A DNA stretch of 45,527 bases from Streptomyces silvae (GTDB lineage: Bacteria; Actinomycetota; Actinomycetes; Streptomycetales; Streptomycetaceae): assembly GCF_016745505.1 (NCBI RefSeq), contig NZ_JAERUC010000022.1, positions 1-45,527 of the forward strand. Direction: 5' to 3'. Of the stretch, positions 25,317-34,879 are shown in pieces. Numbering within the stretch: the stretch's first letter is position 1; every line of letters starts with the position of its first letter. The notes under the pieces were generated by a model. The model was not told the DNA's origin, did not search any database, and was given only the letters and a program-made list of their open reading frames with translations. A program made the position numbers and the translations under genes.

Positions 25317-28300
25317 GCGCGCGGGACGTACTGAGTCGCCTGGACGACCTCGGCGTGACCCTGAGCCTCGTCGACGACCGGCTCCGGTACCGCGGCCGGG
25401 GCGAGGAACTGTCCGCCGAGCTGCTGGCGCAGATGAAGCAGCACCGGGAGGACCTCATCGGTCTCGTCGGCCGACGCGAGGCACTGACCTGGCCCCCCGC
25501 TTCGGGCGCGGACACCGGTCCGCTGACGGCCGCCCAGCGCTCGTTGTGGGCCACCGCGTACTTCGCCGAGGACGGCACCTACAACCTGTGCGGGGCGCTG
25601 CGCCTGCGCGGCCCGCTCGACCAGGAGGCGTTCGTCACGGCGCTGCGTGACCTGCACGAGCGGCACCCGTCGCTGCGCACCGTCTTCCCGGTGACGGACG
25701 GCGAGCCCAGGCAGCGGGTCCTGTCGTCGGTGGAACCCCCGCTGACCGTGGCCGGCGCGGCGGACCTGGACGCCTGCCTGGCCGAGTGCGCGCGCCTCGC
25801 CGACCTGCCCCTGCCCATGGACACGGCCCCTCCGGTGCTCATGCGTCTGTTCCGGCTCGCGCCGCAGGACCACGTCTTCTTCTTCGTCCTCCACCACGTG
25901 ATCGCCGACGGCACGTCGTTCGGCCCGCTCCTCGACGATCTCGCCCGCTGCTACGGCAGCCGGATCGCGCGGCAGCGGCCGCCCGCCCCCGCCGGGGACG
26001 TCGCCGTGGCCGACTACGCCCGCTGGGAGGCCGAGCGGGTCGCCCACGCCGATCTCACCTCCGCCCGCCGGTACTGGCGGGAGACGTTCGACGACGCGGA
26101 GCTGAGCGGCCTTCCGCTGCCTCCGCTGCTCGACGGGGCCGCCGCCGGGCGCGGCCACGCCCACCGCGTGGTCGTCCCGGCCGGCACCACTGCCGCGGTG
26201 CGGCGGATTGCCGAACGGACCCGCTCCGGCGTTTTCACCGTGGTCACCACCGCCGTCGCGGTCGCGCTGTCCCGCTACACCGGGCGCGAGGACCTGGTGG
26301 TCGGCATGCCCGTCTCGCGGCGCGACCGCACCGGCCTTGAGCGGGTCGTGGGCCTGCTGATCGACATGGTCCCGGTCCGGCTCGATGCCGGCCACGCCCC
26401 CTTCGCCGACCTGGTGCGGCGGACCCGAACGGCCGTCCTCGGCGGCGTCCGGCACGCGCCCGTACCCGAGGACGTCCCCGCCGCCCGGTCCGCATTCAAC
26501 GTCATCGTCACCGACCTCGGCACCGCGCTGCCCGCGCCCGACTTCCCCGGTCTGGCGATCGAGCATGTCGAGGTGGCACAGGTCGGCGCCAAGTACGGGC
26601 TGAACTTCCTGGTCCGCGACGAGGGCGAGACCCTCACCCTGTACGTCGAGGCGGATCGCCGGGCCGTGGCCGACGCGGACGTCGAGGCCATCGCGAGCAC
26701 CGTCCTCGCGGTGCTGGCCGCGGCCGGCGCCGACCCGGACGCCCCGGGCACGGCGCTCGCCGCCGGAACCTTCGGTGCCGCCGCCCCCGGCGCGCTCGCC
26801 GCGCCCGGCCGGCAACCGCACGCCGGCGAATCACTGACCGGCCGCCTCGCCGCGACGGCCCGTTCCCGGCCGGACGCGATCGCGGTGAGCGCACCCGAGG
26901 GCGAGCTGACGTACGCGCACCTGTGGGCGCGGATCGAAGCGACCGCGGAGGGCCTGCGGGCGCGCGGGATCGGCGCCGGGGACGTGGTGGCCGTCTCGCT
27001 GCCGCGAGGCCTTGATCTCGTCGTCGCGATCATCGGCGTGATGGCTTCGGGGGGTGCCGGCCTCGTGCTGCACGAGTCCTGGCCGACGGCGCGCGTGAGC
27101 GACATCCTCACCGACTCCGGCGCGCGCCTCACCATCACCGATGACGCGACGGTGCCCGGGGAGCGGGCCGCCCCCGCCGAACTCGTGGTCCCGGCGGCCC
27201 GGACGCGGCCCGCCCACGTGCCCGCCCATGCCGTGGCCTATGTGATCTACACCTCCGGTTCCACGGGCCGCCCCAAGGGCGTAAGGGTCACCCACCGGAA
27301 CGTGCTGAGCCTGCTCGACGCGACCGCCGACGGCTACGGACTAGGCCCCGACGACGTGTGGACCCTCTTCCACGCCTGTTCGTTCGACGTGTCGATGTAC
27401 GAGATGTTCGGCTGCCTCGTGCACGGCGGCAGGCTCGTCGTGGTGCCGCGCCTGACGACGTGGGAGCCGGAGGAGTTCGCCGAGCTGTGCGCGCGCGAGC
27501 GGGTGACCGTGCTCAGCCAGACCCCGTCCGCGCTGACCGTCATGCTGCCCGCGCTCGCCGCGCGGCCCGACTCCACCGAGCATCTGCGGTACGTGCTGTT
27601 CGCCGGCGAGGCGCTGGACCGGCGGCTGGTCGAGCGCTGGTACGAGGAGGTCGGGCACCGCGCCGAACTGGTCAACATGTACGGGATCACAGAGACGACG
27701 GTGCACGCGTCGTGGCGAAGGTTGCGTCCCGAGGACACCCGGACGGTGGAGTCCGACATCGGCACGCCGCTGCCCGGTACCGCGCTGCACGTGCTGAACG
27801 ACGACGGAGTACCGGTCGCCGACCGGTGTGTCGGCGAGATCTACGTCGGCGGTCCGCAGGTCAGCGACGGCTACCTCGGAAGACCCCGGGAGACGGCCCT
27901 GCGGTTCCTGCCCGACCCGTTCACCCCTGTCCCGGGCGCCCGGATGTACCGCTCCGGCGACCTCGCCCGGCGCAACGGGACCACCCTGGCCTACCTCGGC
28001 CGCCGCGACCAGCAGGTACAGGTCAACGGCTTCCGGGTGGAACTCGCCGAGATCGAGGCGGCACTCTGCACACGGCCCGGAATCGCCGCGGCCGGCGTCG
28101 CGGTCGGCACGGACGACAGCGGTGCGCACCTTGTGGCCGTCGTGGTTCCCGAGGCGGGTGCCACGCCCGAACCGGCGAAGCTGCTGGCCGCGGTGCGCTC
28201 GACGCTGCCCCGCTACATGGTCCCGCGAACCGTCGTGGTGGTCGACAACCTGCCCCTCACCCACAACGGCAAGCTCGACCGGCGGGCCGTGGTCGCGGCC

Positions 28301-31300
28301 GCAGCCACCGCCCCGGTGCCCGGGTGCGTGCCGTCGGCGCCGGGTGACACCGCTCCGGCCGATCCGTCCGAGGCGCTGCTGCTCGACGTGTTCCGCGATG
28401 TGCTCATGGATCCGTCCGTCACCACCGGTACCGACTTCTTCGACGTCGGCGGCGACTCCATGCGGGCGATCCGCGTGGTGGGCCTCGCCAAGAACCGGGG
28501 CCTGGACCTGACGGTGAGGGACGTGTACGCTGCGCCGACGGTCGCCGCCCTCGCGCCGCTCGCCGGAACCGGGGGAGCGGAACGGACCGTCCGCCAGCCG
28601 TTCTCTGGCCTGCCGGCCGGTGGCGTCTTCCCACCGGACGTCGTCGACGCCTATCCGATGACCGCTCTGCAGTCGGGGATGGTGTACCACCAGGAAATGA
28701 CGCCGGACGCCCGCGTCTACCACATCATGCTGAGCTACCGGGTGCGCGGCGTACTGGACCCGGAGGCCTTCCGGGCGGCCGCGCAGGCCGTCACCGACGC
28801 TCATCCGGTGCTGCGCACCAGCTTCGACCTGGCCGGCGAGCTGGGACCGGTGCAGCGGGTGCACACCGGTGTCGAGGTGCCGTTCGTGTTCGAGGACCTG
28901 ACCGGGCTCGATGCCGAGGGTCAGGAGGAGCGCATCCGGCAGGTCGTGGCGCGCGAGACCGCCGAGGACTTCGACCTGTCCCGGCCGGGCTTGTTCCGGC
29001 TCGTGGGAATCGCCACGTCCGCGACCGACTACCAGCTGATCTTCACCCACAACCACGTCATCCTCGACGGCTGGTCGGTGAACGTCTTCTTCGAGGACCT
29101 GCACGCCCGGTACCTCGAACTGCTCGACGCGGCGGGGACGGTGACACCGCGGCCGGTTCCGCCCGCCGGCTTCGGCGACTACGTGGCCCTGGAACAGCGG
29201 GCGCTCGCCGATGAGGAGGACCAGAGGTTCTGGGCCGGACGTACCGCGGGCCAGGCCCGGCTGATCGCACCGGAGCGGTCGGGCACGCCCGTGATGCGAC
29301 AGTTCCACGTGGATCTCGCGGGCCGCCTCGACGACCTGCGGGCCGTCGCCGGCCGGCTCGGTGTGCCGGTGAAGACCCTGCTGAGCGCCGCGCACCTGCG
29401 GGTCGTGTCCTGGCTGACCGGCTCCGACGAGGTGACCACGAGCATGGTGTTCGGCTGCCGGCCCGAGATCTCCGACGCCGACCGCGTGCTCGGTCTCTTC
29501 CTCAACCAGCTGCCCCTGCGGGTCGCGCTGGGCGAGCGGTCGTGGGCGCAGCTCGCGGCAGGCCTGCACGAGGAGGAGCGGGAGATTATGCGGCACCGCT
29601 GGTACCCGAACGCGGCGATCCAGACCGCGCACGGCGCGGAGCCGTTGTTCGACTCCAGCTTCAACTTCACCGACTACCACGACACCCGCCGGATGATCGG
29701 TGCCGGCGGACTGGAGCTGCTGGACTCGCAGGAGCTGGAGTCCACGCATTACACGTACAGCTCCGCCTACACCGTCGACGTCCGCACCCAGGAGTTGCGG
29801 CTGCTGATGGAGTACGACGCGGCGGCGCTCCCGGAGAGCACGATGGTCCTCGCGGCCGAGGTGCACCGCAGGTCGCTGGCCGCGCTCGTCGAGGACGCCG
29901 GGCAGCCCTTCCGCGCGACGCCGCTGCCGGGCATCGCCGACCTGGCACGTCTGTTGGCCCGTGGCGCCGCCGACGAGGCCGGGGCCCCCGCGCGGGCGCT
30001 CGCCCCGCTCGTGCCCGGTGTCCCCGTCACCGCCCCCGTCACCACCCCGGCGGGCACACCGAAGCCCGTCCGCGCTGCGGTGGAGGCCGACGTCCGCGCG
30101 GTCTGGGCCGAGGTCCTGGGCATCGCGGACATCGACGCGGAGACGCCGTTCTTCGACGCCGGCGGCGACTCGCTGACCGCCATGCAGGTGGTCAGCCGGC
30201 TCCGGGCCCGCCACGGCGCACTGTCGATGCGCGCCTTCATGGCCGAGCCCACGATCGCGGGCGTGGCGAGAGCCCTGGGGGGCGGCACGGTGCCGGCCAC
30301 GGCACCCGCGGCCGCCGGGCCCGCGTCCCGCCACCCGCTCTCCCGCGCCCAGCGCCAGATGTGGGACGTGGCCGGCCGGCTCCCCGGCATCGGACTGTTC
30401 GCCATGGCGGGTGCGCTGCACGCCGAGGGGCCCCTCGACATCGCGCTCCTGGAGCGGACCTTCGCTGAACTGGCGGCCCGTCACGAGGCGCTGCGCACCC
30501 GCTTCGAGGACACTGGCGACGGCCCGGTCCAGGTGGTCGAACCCCAGGTCATGATCCGGATCGACATCGAGGACCACACGGCCGACGGGCATCCGGCCCG
30601 TCGGTGCGAGCAGCGCATGGCCGCCGCCGCCCGAACGGCGCTCCCTCTCGACCGGGCTCCGCTCCTGCGCGTGGTCGTCCACCGGATCGGCGAGGACCAG
30701 CACGTCGTCTTCGTGAATGTGCACCACATCGTGTGCGACGGCCGGTCGCTCTCGGTGCTGCTGTCCGAAGCCGCCCGGATCTATCGCGAGATCGCCGCCG
30801 ACGGCGCACCCGCGCCCCGGCCGGTACCCCGCGGCAGTGGCGCCCTCGCCAGGGACCGGGCCCACTGGCTCACCACCGACGAGGGCGCGCGCCAGCGCCA
30901 GTTCTGGCGCGACCGGCTCGCCCCCCCGTTCCCCGCGTTCGCCGACGGCCCCGGCAGCCGCTTCGCCGAGCTGAACACCCAGGCCTCGTTCGTGCAGCGG
31001 CTGCGGTCGGCGGTCACCCGGACGACGCTCTCCGCCGATGACGTACGGACGGTGCGCGCCGCGGCCCGCGCCCACAGCATGACCGACTTCATGCTGGTGC
31101 TCGGCGCCTACGCCACGACGCTGCGACAGTGGAGCGGCCGGGAGGACGTCCGCATCGCCACCATGCTCGCCAATCGCGTCGAGCCGGGCATGGACGAGGT
31201 CGTCGGGCTCGTCACCAACACCGTCGTCCTGCGGATGCGGCTGGACGACACTGATCCGGTCGCGGTCGCGAGGCAGGCCCGAGAGGTCTGTGTCGACGCC

Positions 31301-31654
31301 TTCGACAACCAGGAACTTCCGTTCGAGGAGGTGCTCGCCGACCTGCGGGACCGGTGCCCCGACGAGGGGCCGGTGTTCGAGGCGGTGCTCGTCGGACAGG
31401 AGGAGGTCGCCACCGTCGCGCCCGACGACGGCCTCGTCTTCACTCCGTACGCACCCGGCCGCGAGGTGCTGGGCGCCCAGGTCGTGGCCACCGAGTCCGG
31501 CTTCGTCCTCGGGCTTGTGCCCGCCGGCGACACCCTGGTGCTCGAACTACGCTTCAAGCCCGCGAGCACGCCGAAGGAGCTGGCCGCCGAACTGCTCCAC
31601 GCGATCACGACCGCCGTGCGGGACGCCGCCACCGCCCTGCTGGAGACCTCGTGA
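25313..31654 (+). CDS. NRPS C: docking-C-A-PCP-C-PCP-C
   Basis: This 2113-aa synthetase begins with a TubC-type docking domain (about 1-55), then C4 (HHVIADGTS at 194), A3 (about 500-1005; Asp692), PCP4 (Ser1049, FFDVGGDSM), C5 (about 1105-1540), PCP5 (Ser1620, FFDAGGDSL) and C6 (HHIVCDGRS at 1804). C5 reads HNHVILDG: the catalytic His1248 is present, but the usual first His is Asn1247 with an extra His1246 before it. PCP5 has no A domain in cis. The A3 pocket read by eye is DVYSLAMVHK, which I cannot assign. The protein ends in C6 with no carrier or thioesterase after it, so the last acceptor is probably the A-PCP protein at 41579. GTG start with GGGGGAG upstream. Confidence 0.95.
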   Translation: MSARDVLSRLDDLGVTLSLVDDRLRYRGRGEELSAELLAQMKQHREDLIGLVGRREALTWPPASGADTGPLTAAQRSLWATAYFAEDGTYNLCGALRLRGPLDQEAFVTALRDLHERHPSLRTVFPVTDGEPRQRVLSSVEPPLTVAGAADLDACLAECARLADLPLPMDTAPPVLMRLFRLAPQDHVFFFVLHHVIADGTSFGPLLDDLARCYGSRIARQRPPAPAGDVAVADYARWEAERVAHADLTSARRYWRETFDDAELSGLPLPPLLDGAAAGRGHAHRVVVPAGTTAAVRRIAERTRSGVFTVVTTAVAVALSRYTGREDLVVGMPVSRRDRTGLERVVGLLIDMVPVRLDAGHAPFADLVRRTRTAVLGGVRHAPVPEDVPAARSAFNVIVTDLGTALPAPDFPGLAIEHVEVAQVGAKYGLNFLVRDEGETLTLYVEADRRAVADADVEAIASTVLAVLAAAGADPDAPGTALAAGTFGAAAPGALAAPGRQPHAGESLTGRLAATARSRPDAIAVSAPEGELTYAHLWARIEATAEGLRARGIGAGDVVAVSLPRGLDLVVAIIGVMASGGAGLVLHESWPTARVSDILTDSGARLTITDDATVPGERAAPAELVVPAARTRPAHVPAHAVAYVIYTSGSTGRPKGVRVTHRNVLSLLDATADGYGLGPDDVWTLFHACSFDVSMYEMFGCLVHGGRLVVVPRLTTWEPEEFAELCARERVTVLSQTPSALTVMLPALAARPDSTEHLRYVLFAGEALDRRLVERWYEEVGHRAELVNMYGITETTVHASWRRLRPEDTRTVESDIGTPLPGTALHVLNDDGVPVADRCVGEIYVGGPQVSDGYLGRPRETALRFLPDPFTPVPGARMYRSGDLARRNGTTLAYLGRRDQQVQVNGFRVELAEIEAALCTRPGIAAAGVAVGTDDSGAHLVAVVVPEAGATPEPAKLLAAVRSTLPRYMVPRTVVVVDNLPLTHNGKLDRRAVVAAAATAPVPGCVPSAPGDTAPADPSEALLLDVFRDVLMDPSVTTGTDFFDVGGDSMRAIRVVGLAKNRGLDLTVRDVYAAPTVAALAPLAGTGGAERTVRQPFSGLPAGGVFPPDVVDAYPMTALQSGMVYHQEMTPDARVYHIMLSYRVRGVLDPEAFRAAAQAVTDAHPVLRTSFDLAGELGPVQRVHTGVEVPFVFEDLTGLDAEGQEERIRQVVARETAEDFDLSRPGLFRLVGIATSATDYQLIFTHNHVILDGWSVNVFFEDLHARYLELLDAAGTVTPRPVPPAGFGDYVALEQRALADEEDQRFWAGRTAGQARLIAPERSGTPVMRQFHVDLAGRLDDLRAVAGRLGVPVKTLLSAAHLRVVSWLTGSDEVTTSMVFGCRPEISDADRVLGLFLNQLPLRVALGERSWAQLAAGLHEEEREIMRHRWYPNAAIQTAHGAEPLFDSSFNFTDYHDTRRMIGAGGLELLDSQELESTHYTYSSAYTVDVRTQELRLLMEYDAAALPESTMVLAAEVHRRSLAALVEDAGQPFRATPLPGIADLARLLARGAADEAGAPARALAPLVPGVPVTAPVTTPAGTPKPVRAAVEADVRAVWAEVLGIADIDAETPFFDAGGDSLTAMQVVSRLRARHGALSMRAFMAEPTIAGVARALGGGTVPATAPAAAGPASRHPLSRAQRQMWDVAGRLPGIGLFAMAGALHAEGPLDIALLERTFAELAARHEALRTRFEDTGDGPVQVVEPQVMIRIDIEDHTADGHPARRCEQRMAAAARTALPLDRAPLLRVVVHRIGEDQHVVFVNVHHIVCDGRSLSVLLSEAARIYREIAADGAPAPRPVPRGSGALARDRAHWLTTDEGARQRQFWRDRLAPPFPAFADGPGSRFAELNTQASFVQRLRSAVTRTTLSADDVRTVRAAARAHSMTDFMLVLGAYATTLRQWSGREDVRIATMLANRVEPGMDEVVGLVTNTVVLRMRLDDTDPVAVARQAREVCVDAFDNQELPFEEVLADLRDRCPDEGPVFEAVLVGQEEVATVAPDDGLVFTPYAPGREVLGAQVVATESGFVLGLVPAGDTLVLELRFKPASTPKELAAELLHAITTAVRDAATALLETS

Positions 31655-33960
31655 CCTGCCCGGCGCACCGTCCGCGCCTGCGCCGCCTGTGGCGGCTGCC
31701 GACAGTCCGGGTGGTGGGCGCGGCGGGCCCGGCCTCCGTGCTGCTCGCCGCCGTGCTCTTCCCGTGGCCCTGGGCGTCGGCGGCCGTGCTCGTCGCGGGC
31801 GCGGCCGGCATCGCCGGTTACCTGCATCGCAACTGGGGCCGGGTCGCAGTTGAGCGGCGGTTGCTGCGCGCCCTGAGGGACTCGGCCCCGCGCTGCCCCG
31901 GTGACACGGAGGTGCCCACGCTGACCGCGCCGGTGCAGGTCGAGTGCGGTGGCGACGGTGTCACACGGATCACCGCCCGGACCTACCACGACGCGATCCG
32001 CGCCCTCGGCTACGCGATGGGCCGTGACCGCGGATTCCAGCTCGACCTCGTACGCCGGACCGGGGGCGGCAGGCTCTCGGAGGTGTGGGGCAGGACGGCG
32101 CTGCCGGTGGACACCGTGTACCGCCGCCTCGGGCTCGACACCGCCGCCCGGGTCGCGGCCGAGCAGCTCGCCGAGCCCGAGCGGGAGCTGCTGACAGCGT
32201 TCGCCGACGGGGTCAACGCCGCCTACGCGCACGACACCCCGTTCGAGTGCAGCTTCCTGTCGTACCGGCCACAGCCGTGGCGGGTGGAGGACAGCGTTCT
32301 CACCTCGCTCGTGCTGTCGCATTCGCTTTCCTGGAACGAGGACGCCAAGCGGGCGGAGGCGGTCGTGCGCCGCGCGCTGCCCGCACCCGTCGCCGAGTTC
32401 CTGCTGCCTGGCGGGAGCGCCGCGGGCCCGCCCCCCGGCCTGGCACGTCACCGCGCCGAGCAGGTCACCGACGACCTCCTCGCCCTGGACAGCGCCATTC
32501 CAGGCTCCAACTGCTGGATCGCGCCCGGGGACGACGGGCCACTGCTCGCCAACGACCTGCACTTGGCCCTCGGCGTGCCCAATGTCCTGTACGAGGTCGA
32601 CCTCGCGTGGCCCGGCACCCGCCTGCGCGGCCTGGCCAGCCCGGGCCTGCCGGTGGTCTTGGCGGGTACCAACGGACGGATCGCCTGGGGCGTCACCAAC
32701 CTCACTGCCGACGTGCTCGACCTCGTGCCGGCCGAGGAACAGGACCTGCGGACGCGGACGGAGGAGATCCGCATACGCGGCCGCAGGCCGGTCACCGTGG
32801 ACGTCACCACCGTCGGCACGATGCCGGTCGCGCCCGACGCGCTGAGCGGGGAGAAGGTCGCCGTCCGCTGGGCGGGGCACGATCCGCGCGCCGCCGACCT
32901 GCGGTTCCAGCGGCTCGCCCACGCCTGTGACGTCGACGAGGCCGTCTCGGTCCTGGACGACGCCCACGGGGTCGCGCTCAACGTGCTCGTCACGGACCGG
33001 AACCGGCTGAGGCACGTGGCGACGGGGCTGCTGCCCCGCCGCCCGGCCGGCAGCCCGCGCGGCGAACCGGCCGACGGCCACCTCACCGGTAAGGAGCGCC
33101 CCCGGATCGTCGAACCCGCCGATGGTGTCCTCGTCTCGGCGAACGACGGCGCCCTGCCCGAGGACGAGTTCCGGATCAGCCTCGACCTGGACCCGGGCCA
33201 TCGTGCGCGCCGCATTCGCGAGGTCCTCGGCACGGCCGAGCGGCACGACGCGGCGGGCATGCGCGCGCTGCAGCACGACGTCACGGCCGCTCTGTACCTG
33301 CCCTACCGGGACCTGGCGGTCTCCGCGCTCCGGCGCGGTGATCCGGTCCGGGCCCTGCTCGCGGAGTGGGACGGCACCGCATCGACCGGCTCGCGTGCCT
33401 TCGGTGTCCTCGTGCGCCTGCGCGACATCCTGGCCCGGCGCGTCCTCGCCCCGTACGTGGCGGTCTGCCGCGAGCACGAAGCCTCGTTCCGTTTCCCGTT
33501 CCGGGACTACGACCGTCCCGTGCTCGCGATCCTCGGCGCCCGTGATCCGGCACTCCTGCCGGCCGGGACCAGCGACGTGGACAGCTTCGTCGCCGACTGC
33601 GTGCGGGCGGCGCTGCCCGCACGCCCGCAGAAATGGGGCCGGCTGAACAGGGTCGGCTTCCGGCATCCCCTCACCGCACTCGCGCCGTGGGCGGACGGGC
33701 TGCTGGGCATCCGCCCCCGCGCACAGGCCGGAACGCTGCACACCGTGCGCACCGCCGTGCCGGGCTTCGGCGCGGCCGGCCGGGTCGTGGTCACGGTGGA
33801 CGACCTCGTCACCGCAGAATTGCCCGCCGGGCAGTCGGGGCATCCGCTGAGCCGGCACTACGCGGACCGCCACGCAGGGTGGGCGAGCCCGGTGCCGCTT
33901 CGGCCCCGGGCCCGCCGGACCGGCTGCCGCCATGCGCTGCGGCCTCTGGAGAGCCGCTGA
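31651..33960 (+). CDS. Penicillin-acylase-family N-acyl hydrolase, membrane-anchored
   Basis: This 769-aa Ntn-hydrolase family protein has the mature beta-chain start predicted at Ser286 in PGSNCW, the S-N-x-W nucleophile motif made by self-cleavage, followed by ANDLHLALGVPNVLYEV typical of the family. Two hydrophobic segments (about 19-37 and 42-61) form a hairpin. Positive residues on both flanks suggest the catalytic part faces the cytoplasm, unlike periplasmic PvdQ. Its GTG overlaps the NRPS C stop by 4 nt, so it belongs to the assembly operon. Because the chain starts with a fatty acid, this enzyme probably removes that acyl group to free the active peptide, as PvdQ does for pyoverdine. 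A quorum-quenching or unrelated amidase is less likely by context. Confidence 0.87.
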   Translation: MTCPAHRPRLRRLWRLPTVRVVGAAGPASVLLAAVLFPWPWASAAVLVAGAAGIAGYLHRNWGRVAVERRLLRALRDSAPRCPGDTEVPTLTAPVQVECGGDGVTRITARTYHDAIRALGYAMGRDRGFQLDLVRRTGGGRLSEVWGRTALPVDTVYRRLGLDTAARVAAEQLAEPERELLTAFADGVNAAYAHDTPFECSFLSYRPQPWRVEDSVLTSLVLSHSLSWNEDAKRAEAVVRRALPAPVAEFLLPGGSAAGPPPGLARHRAEQVTDDLLALDSAIPGSNCWIAPGDDGPLLANDLHLALGVPNVLYEVDLAWPGTRLRGLASPGLPVVLAGTNGRIAWGVTNLTADVLDLVPAEEQDLRTRTEEIRIRGRRPVTVDVTTVGTMPVAPDALSGEKVAVRWAGHDPRAADLRFQRLAHACDVDEAVSVLDDAHGVALNVLVTDRNRLRHVATGLLPRRPAGSPRGEPADGHLTGKERPRIVEPADGVLVSANDGALPEDEFRISLDLDPGHRARRIREVLGTAERHDAAGMRALQHDVTAALYLPYRDLAVSALRRGDPVRALLAEWDGTASTGSRAFGVLVRLRDILARRVLAPYVAVCREHEASFRFPFRDYDRPVLAILGARDPALLPAGTSDVDSFVADCVRAALPARPQKWGRLNRVGFRHPLTALAPWADGLLGIRPRAQAGTLHTVRTAVPGFGAAGRVVVTVDDLVTAELPAGQSGHPLSRHYADRHAGWASPVPLRPRARRTGCRHALRPLESR

Positions 33961-33984
33961 GGTGGCCGGCGGAAAAGAGCGTGT

Positions 33985-34009
33985 GGGCGGCGTGGGACAC
34001 CCGCCGCCC
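33985..34009. terminator. Hairpin between convergent genes
   Basis: GGGCGGCG (33985-33992) and CGCCGCCC (34002-34009) form an 8-bp GC stem with a 9-nt loop. It lies in the 72-nt gap between the rightward acylase gene and the leftward thioesterase gene and may end both transcripts. There is no T-tract. Confidence 0.5.
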
Positions 34010-34032
34010 GCGGCCCGACCGGCCACCCACTC

Positions 34033-34800
34033 CTACTCGGACGGGCTCCCGGCCACCGGACCGAGGTCCCGACGGATCTCGGCGAGCAGGGCCTCTGGCG
34101 CGGAGAGGAACGCGAAGTGGTCGCCGCTCAGCTCGACGGACCGGCAGTCGACCGACACGTCCGGCCAGCCGTCCATGAGCTTCGTGGGAATCTCGGTGTC
34201 CTCGGACCAGCCGATCGCCGTGATCCCCGAAGGGGCGACGATCCGGCCGGGGGAGTACCGCCGGTTCGCCTCCAGATCGTCGGCGAGGACCGTCAGGCCC
34301 ATCTCGACGAGCGGGCCGCTCGGCTCACCACCGAGCGCGGTGATGATGCGGCCCAGTTCGGCACGGAGCCCGTCGCGGCCGAGCGCGAAGAGCCGGCTGT
34401 ACGGCCCGTCGTGCGGCGCAACCTGTCCCGAGACGAAGATCCGCTGGGGCAACGGGAGCCCGGCCGCGGCGAGTTGCCGGGCCGCCTCGACCCCGGGAAG
34501 CGCCCCTCCGCAGTGCCCGAAGAACGCGAAGGGCCGGTCCAGGTAGGGCCGCAGGTACTCGACGAGGTCCCGCGCCATGTTCTCGTACGTGCCGTAGTGC
34601 GGCTCGGCGATGCGGTTCTGCCGGGCCGGCGGCTGGATCGGACAGACGTCGATCGCCCCGATGCGCCGCGGCCACGCCTGGTACATCGAGGCGCCGCACC
34701 CCGAGTAGGGAAACAGGAAGAGCCGGGCCGCTGCGTCCGGGTCCGGGGTGCGCAGGAGCCAGCGCGGAGGCTTCTTGGGACGAGGTCGCGGAGATGTCAT
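34033..34800 (-). CDS. Free thioesterase with cysteine nucleophile (GHCGG)
   Basis: This 255-aa alpha/beta-hydrolase of the NRPS thioesterase family (FPYSGCGASMYQAW near the start, SGDHFAFL late for the His) has Cys97 in FFGHCGGALPG in place of the usual Ser. Cys thioesterases are known from SulM and ObiF, where they close strained four-membered rings (a beta-lactam and a beta-lactone). None of the NRPS proteins here ends in a thioesterase, so this protein could release the peptide from the A-PCP protein, by hydrolysis or ring closure. It is transcribed alone, divergently from the SbnB-like gene. An editing role is the main alternative. Confidence 0.85.
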   Translation of the reverse strand: MTSPRPRPKKPPRWLLRTPDPDAAARLFLFPYSGCGASMYQAWPRRIGAIDVCPIQPPARQNRIAEPHYGTYENMARDLVEYLRPYLDRPFAFFGHCGGALPGVEAARQLAAAGLPLPQRIFVSGQVAPHDGPYSRLFALGRDGLRAELGRIITALGGEPSGPLVEMGLTVLADDLEANRRYSPGRIVAPSGITAIGWSEDTEIPTKLMDGWPDVSVDCRSVELSGDHFAFLSAPEALLAEIRRDLGPVAGSPSE

Positions 34801-34879
34801 GCGGGCGACCGTAAGGGAGCCCGTCCGAGCCCCTCAAGGGGCGCAGATACCCATGTTCCGAAACGAGAGGAAGCAGTCC

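Noticed and set aside
25313..31654. Nocardicin-type beta-lactam-forming C domain
   Set aside because: No C domain has the full HHHxxxDG motif; C5 reads HNHVILDG, which is only partly alike, so I report it as unusual without that claim.
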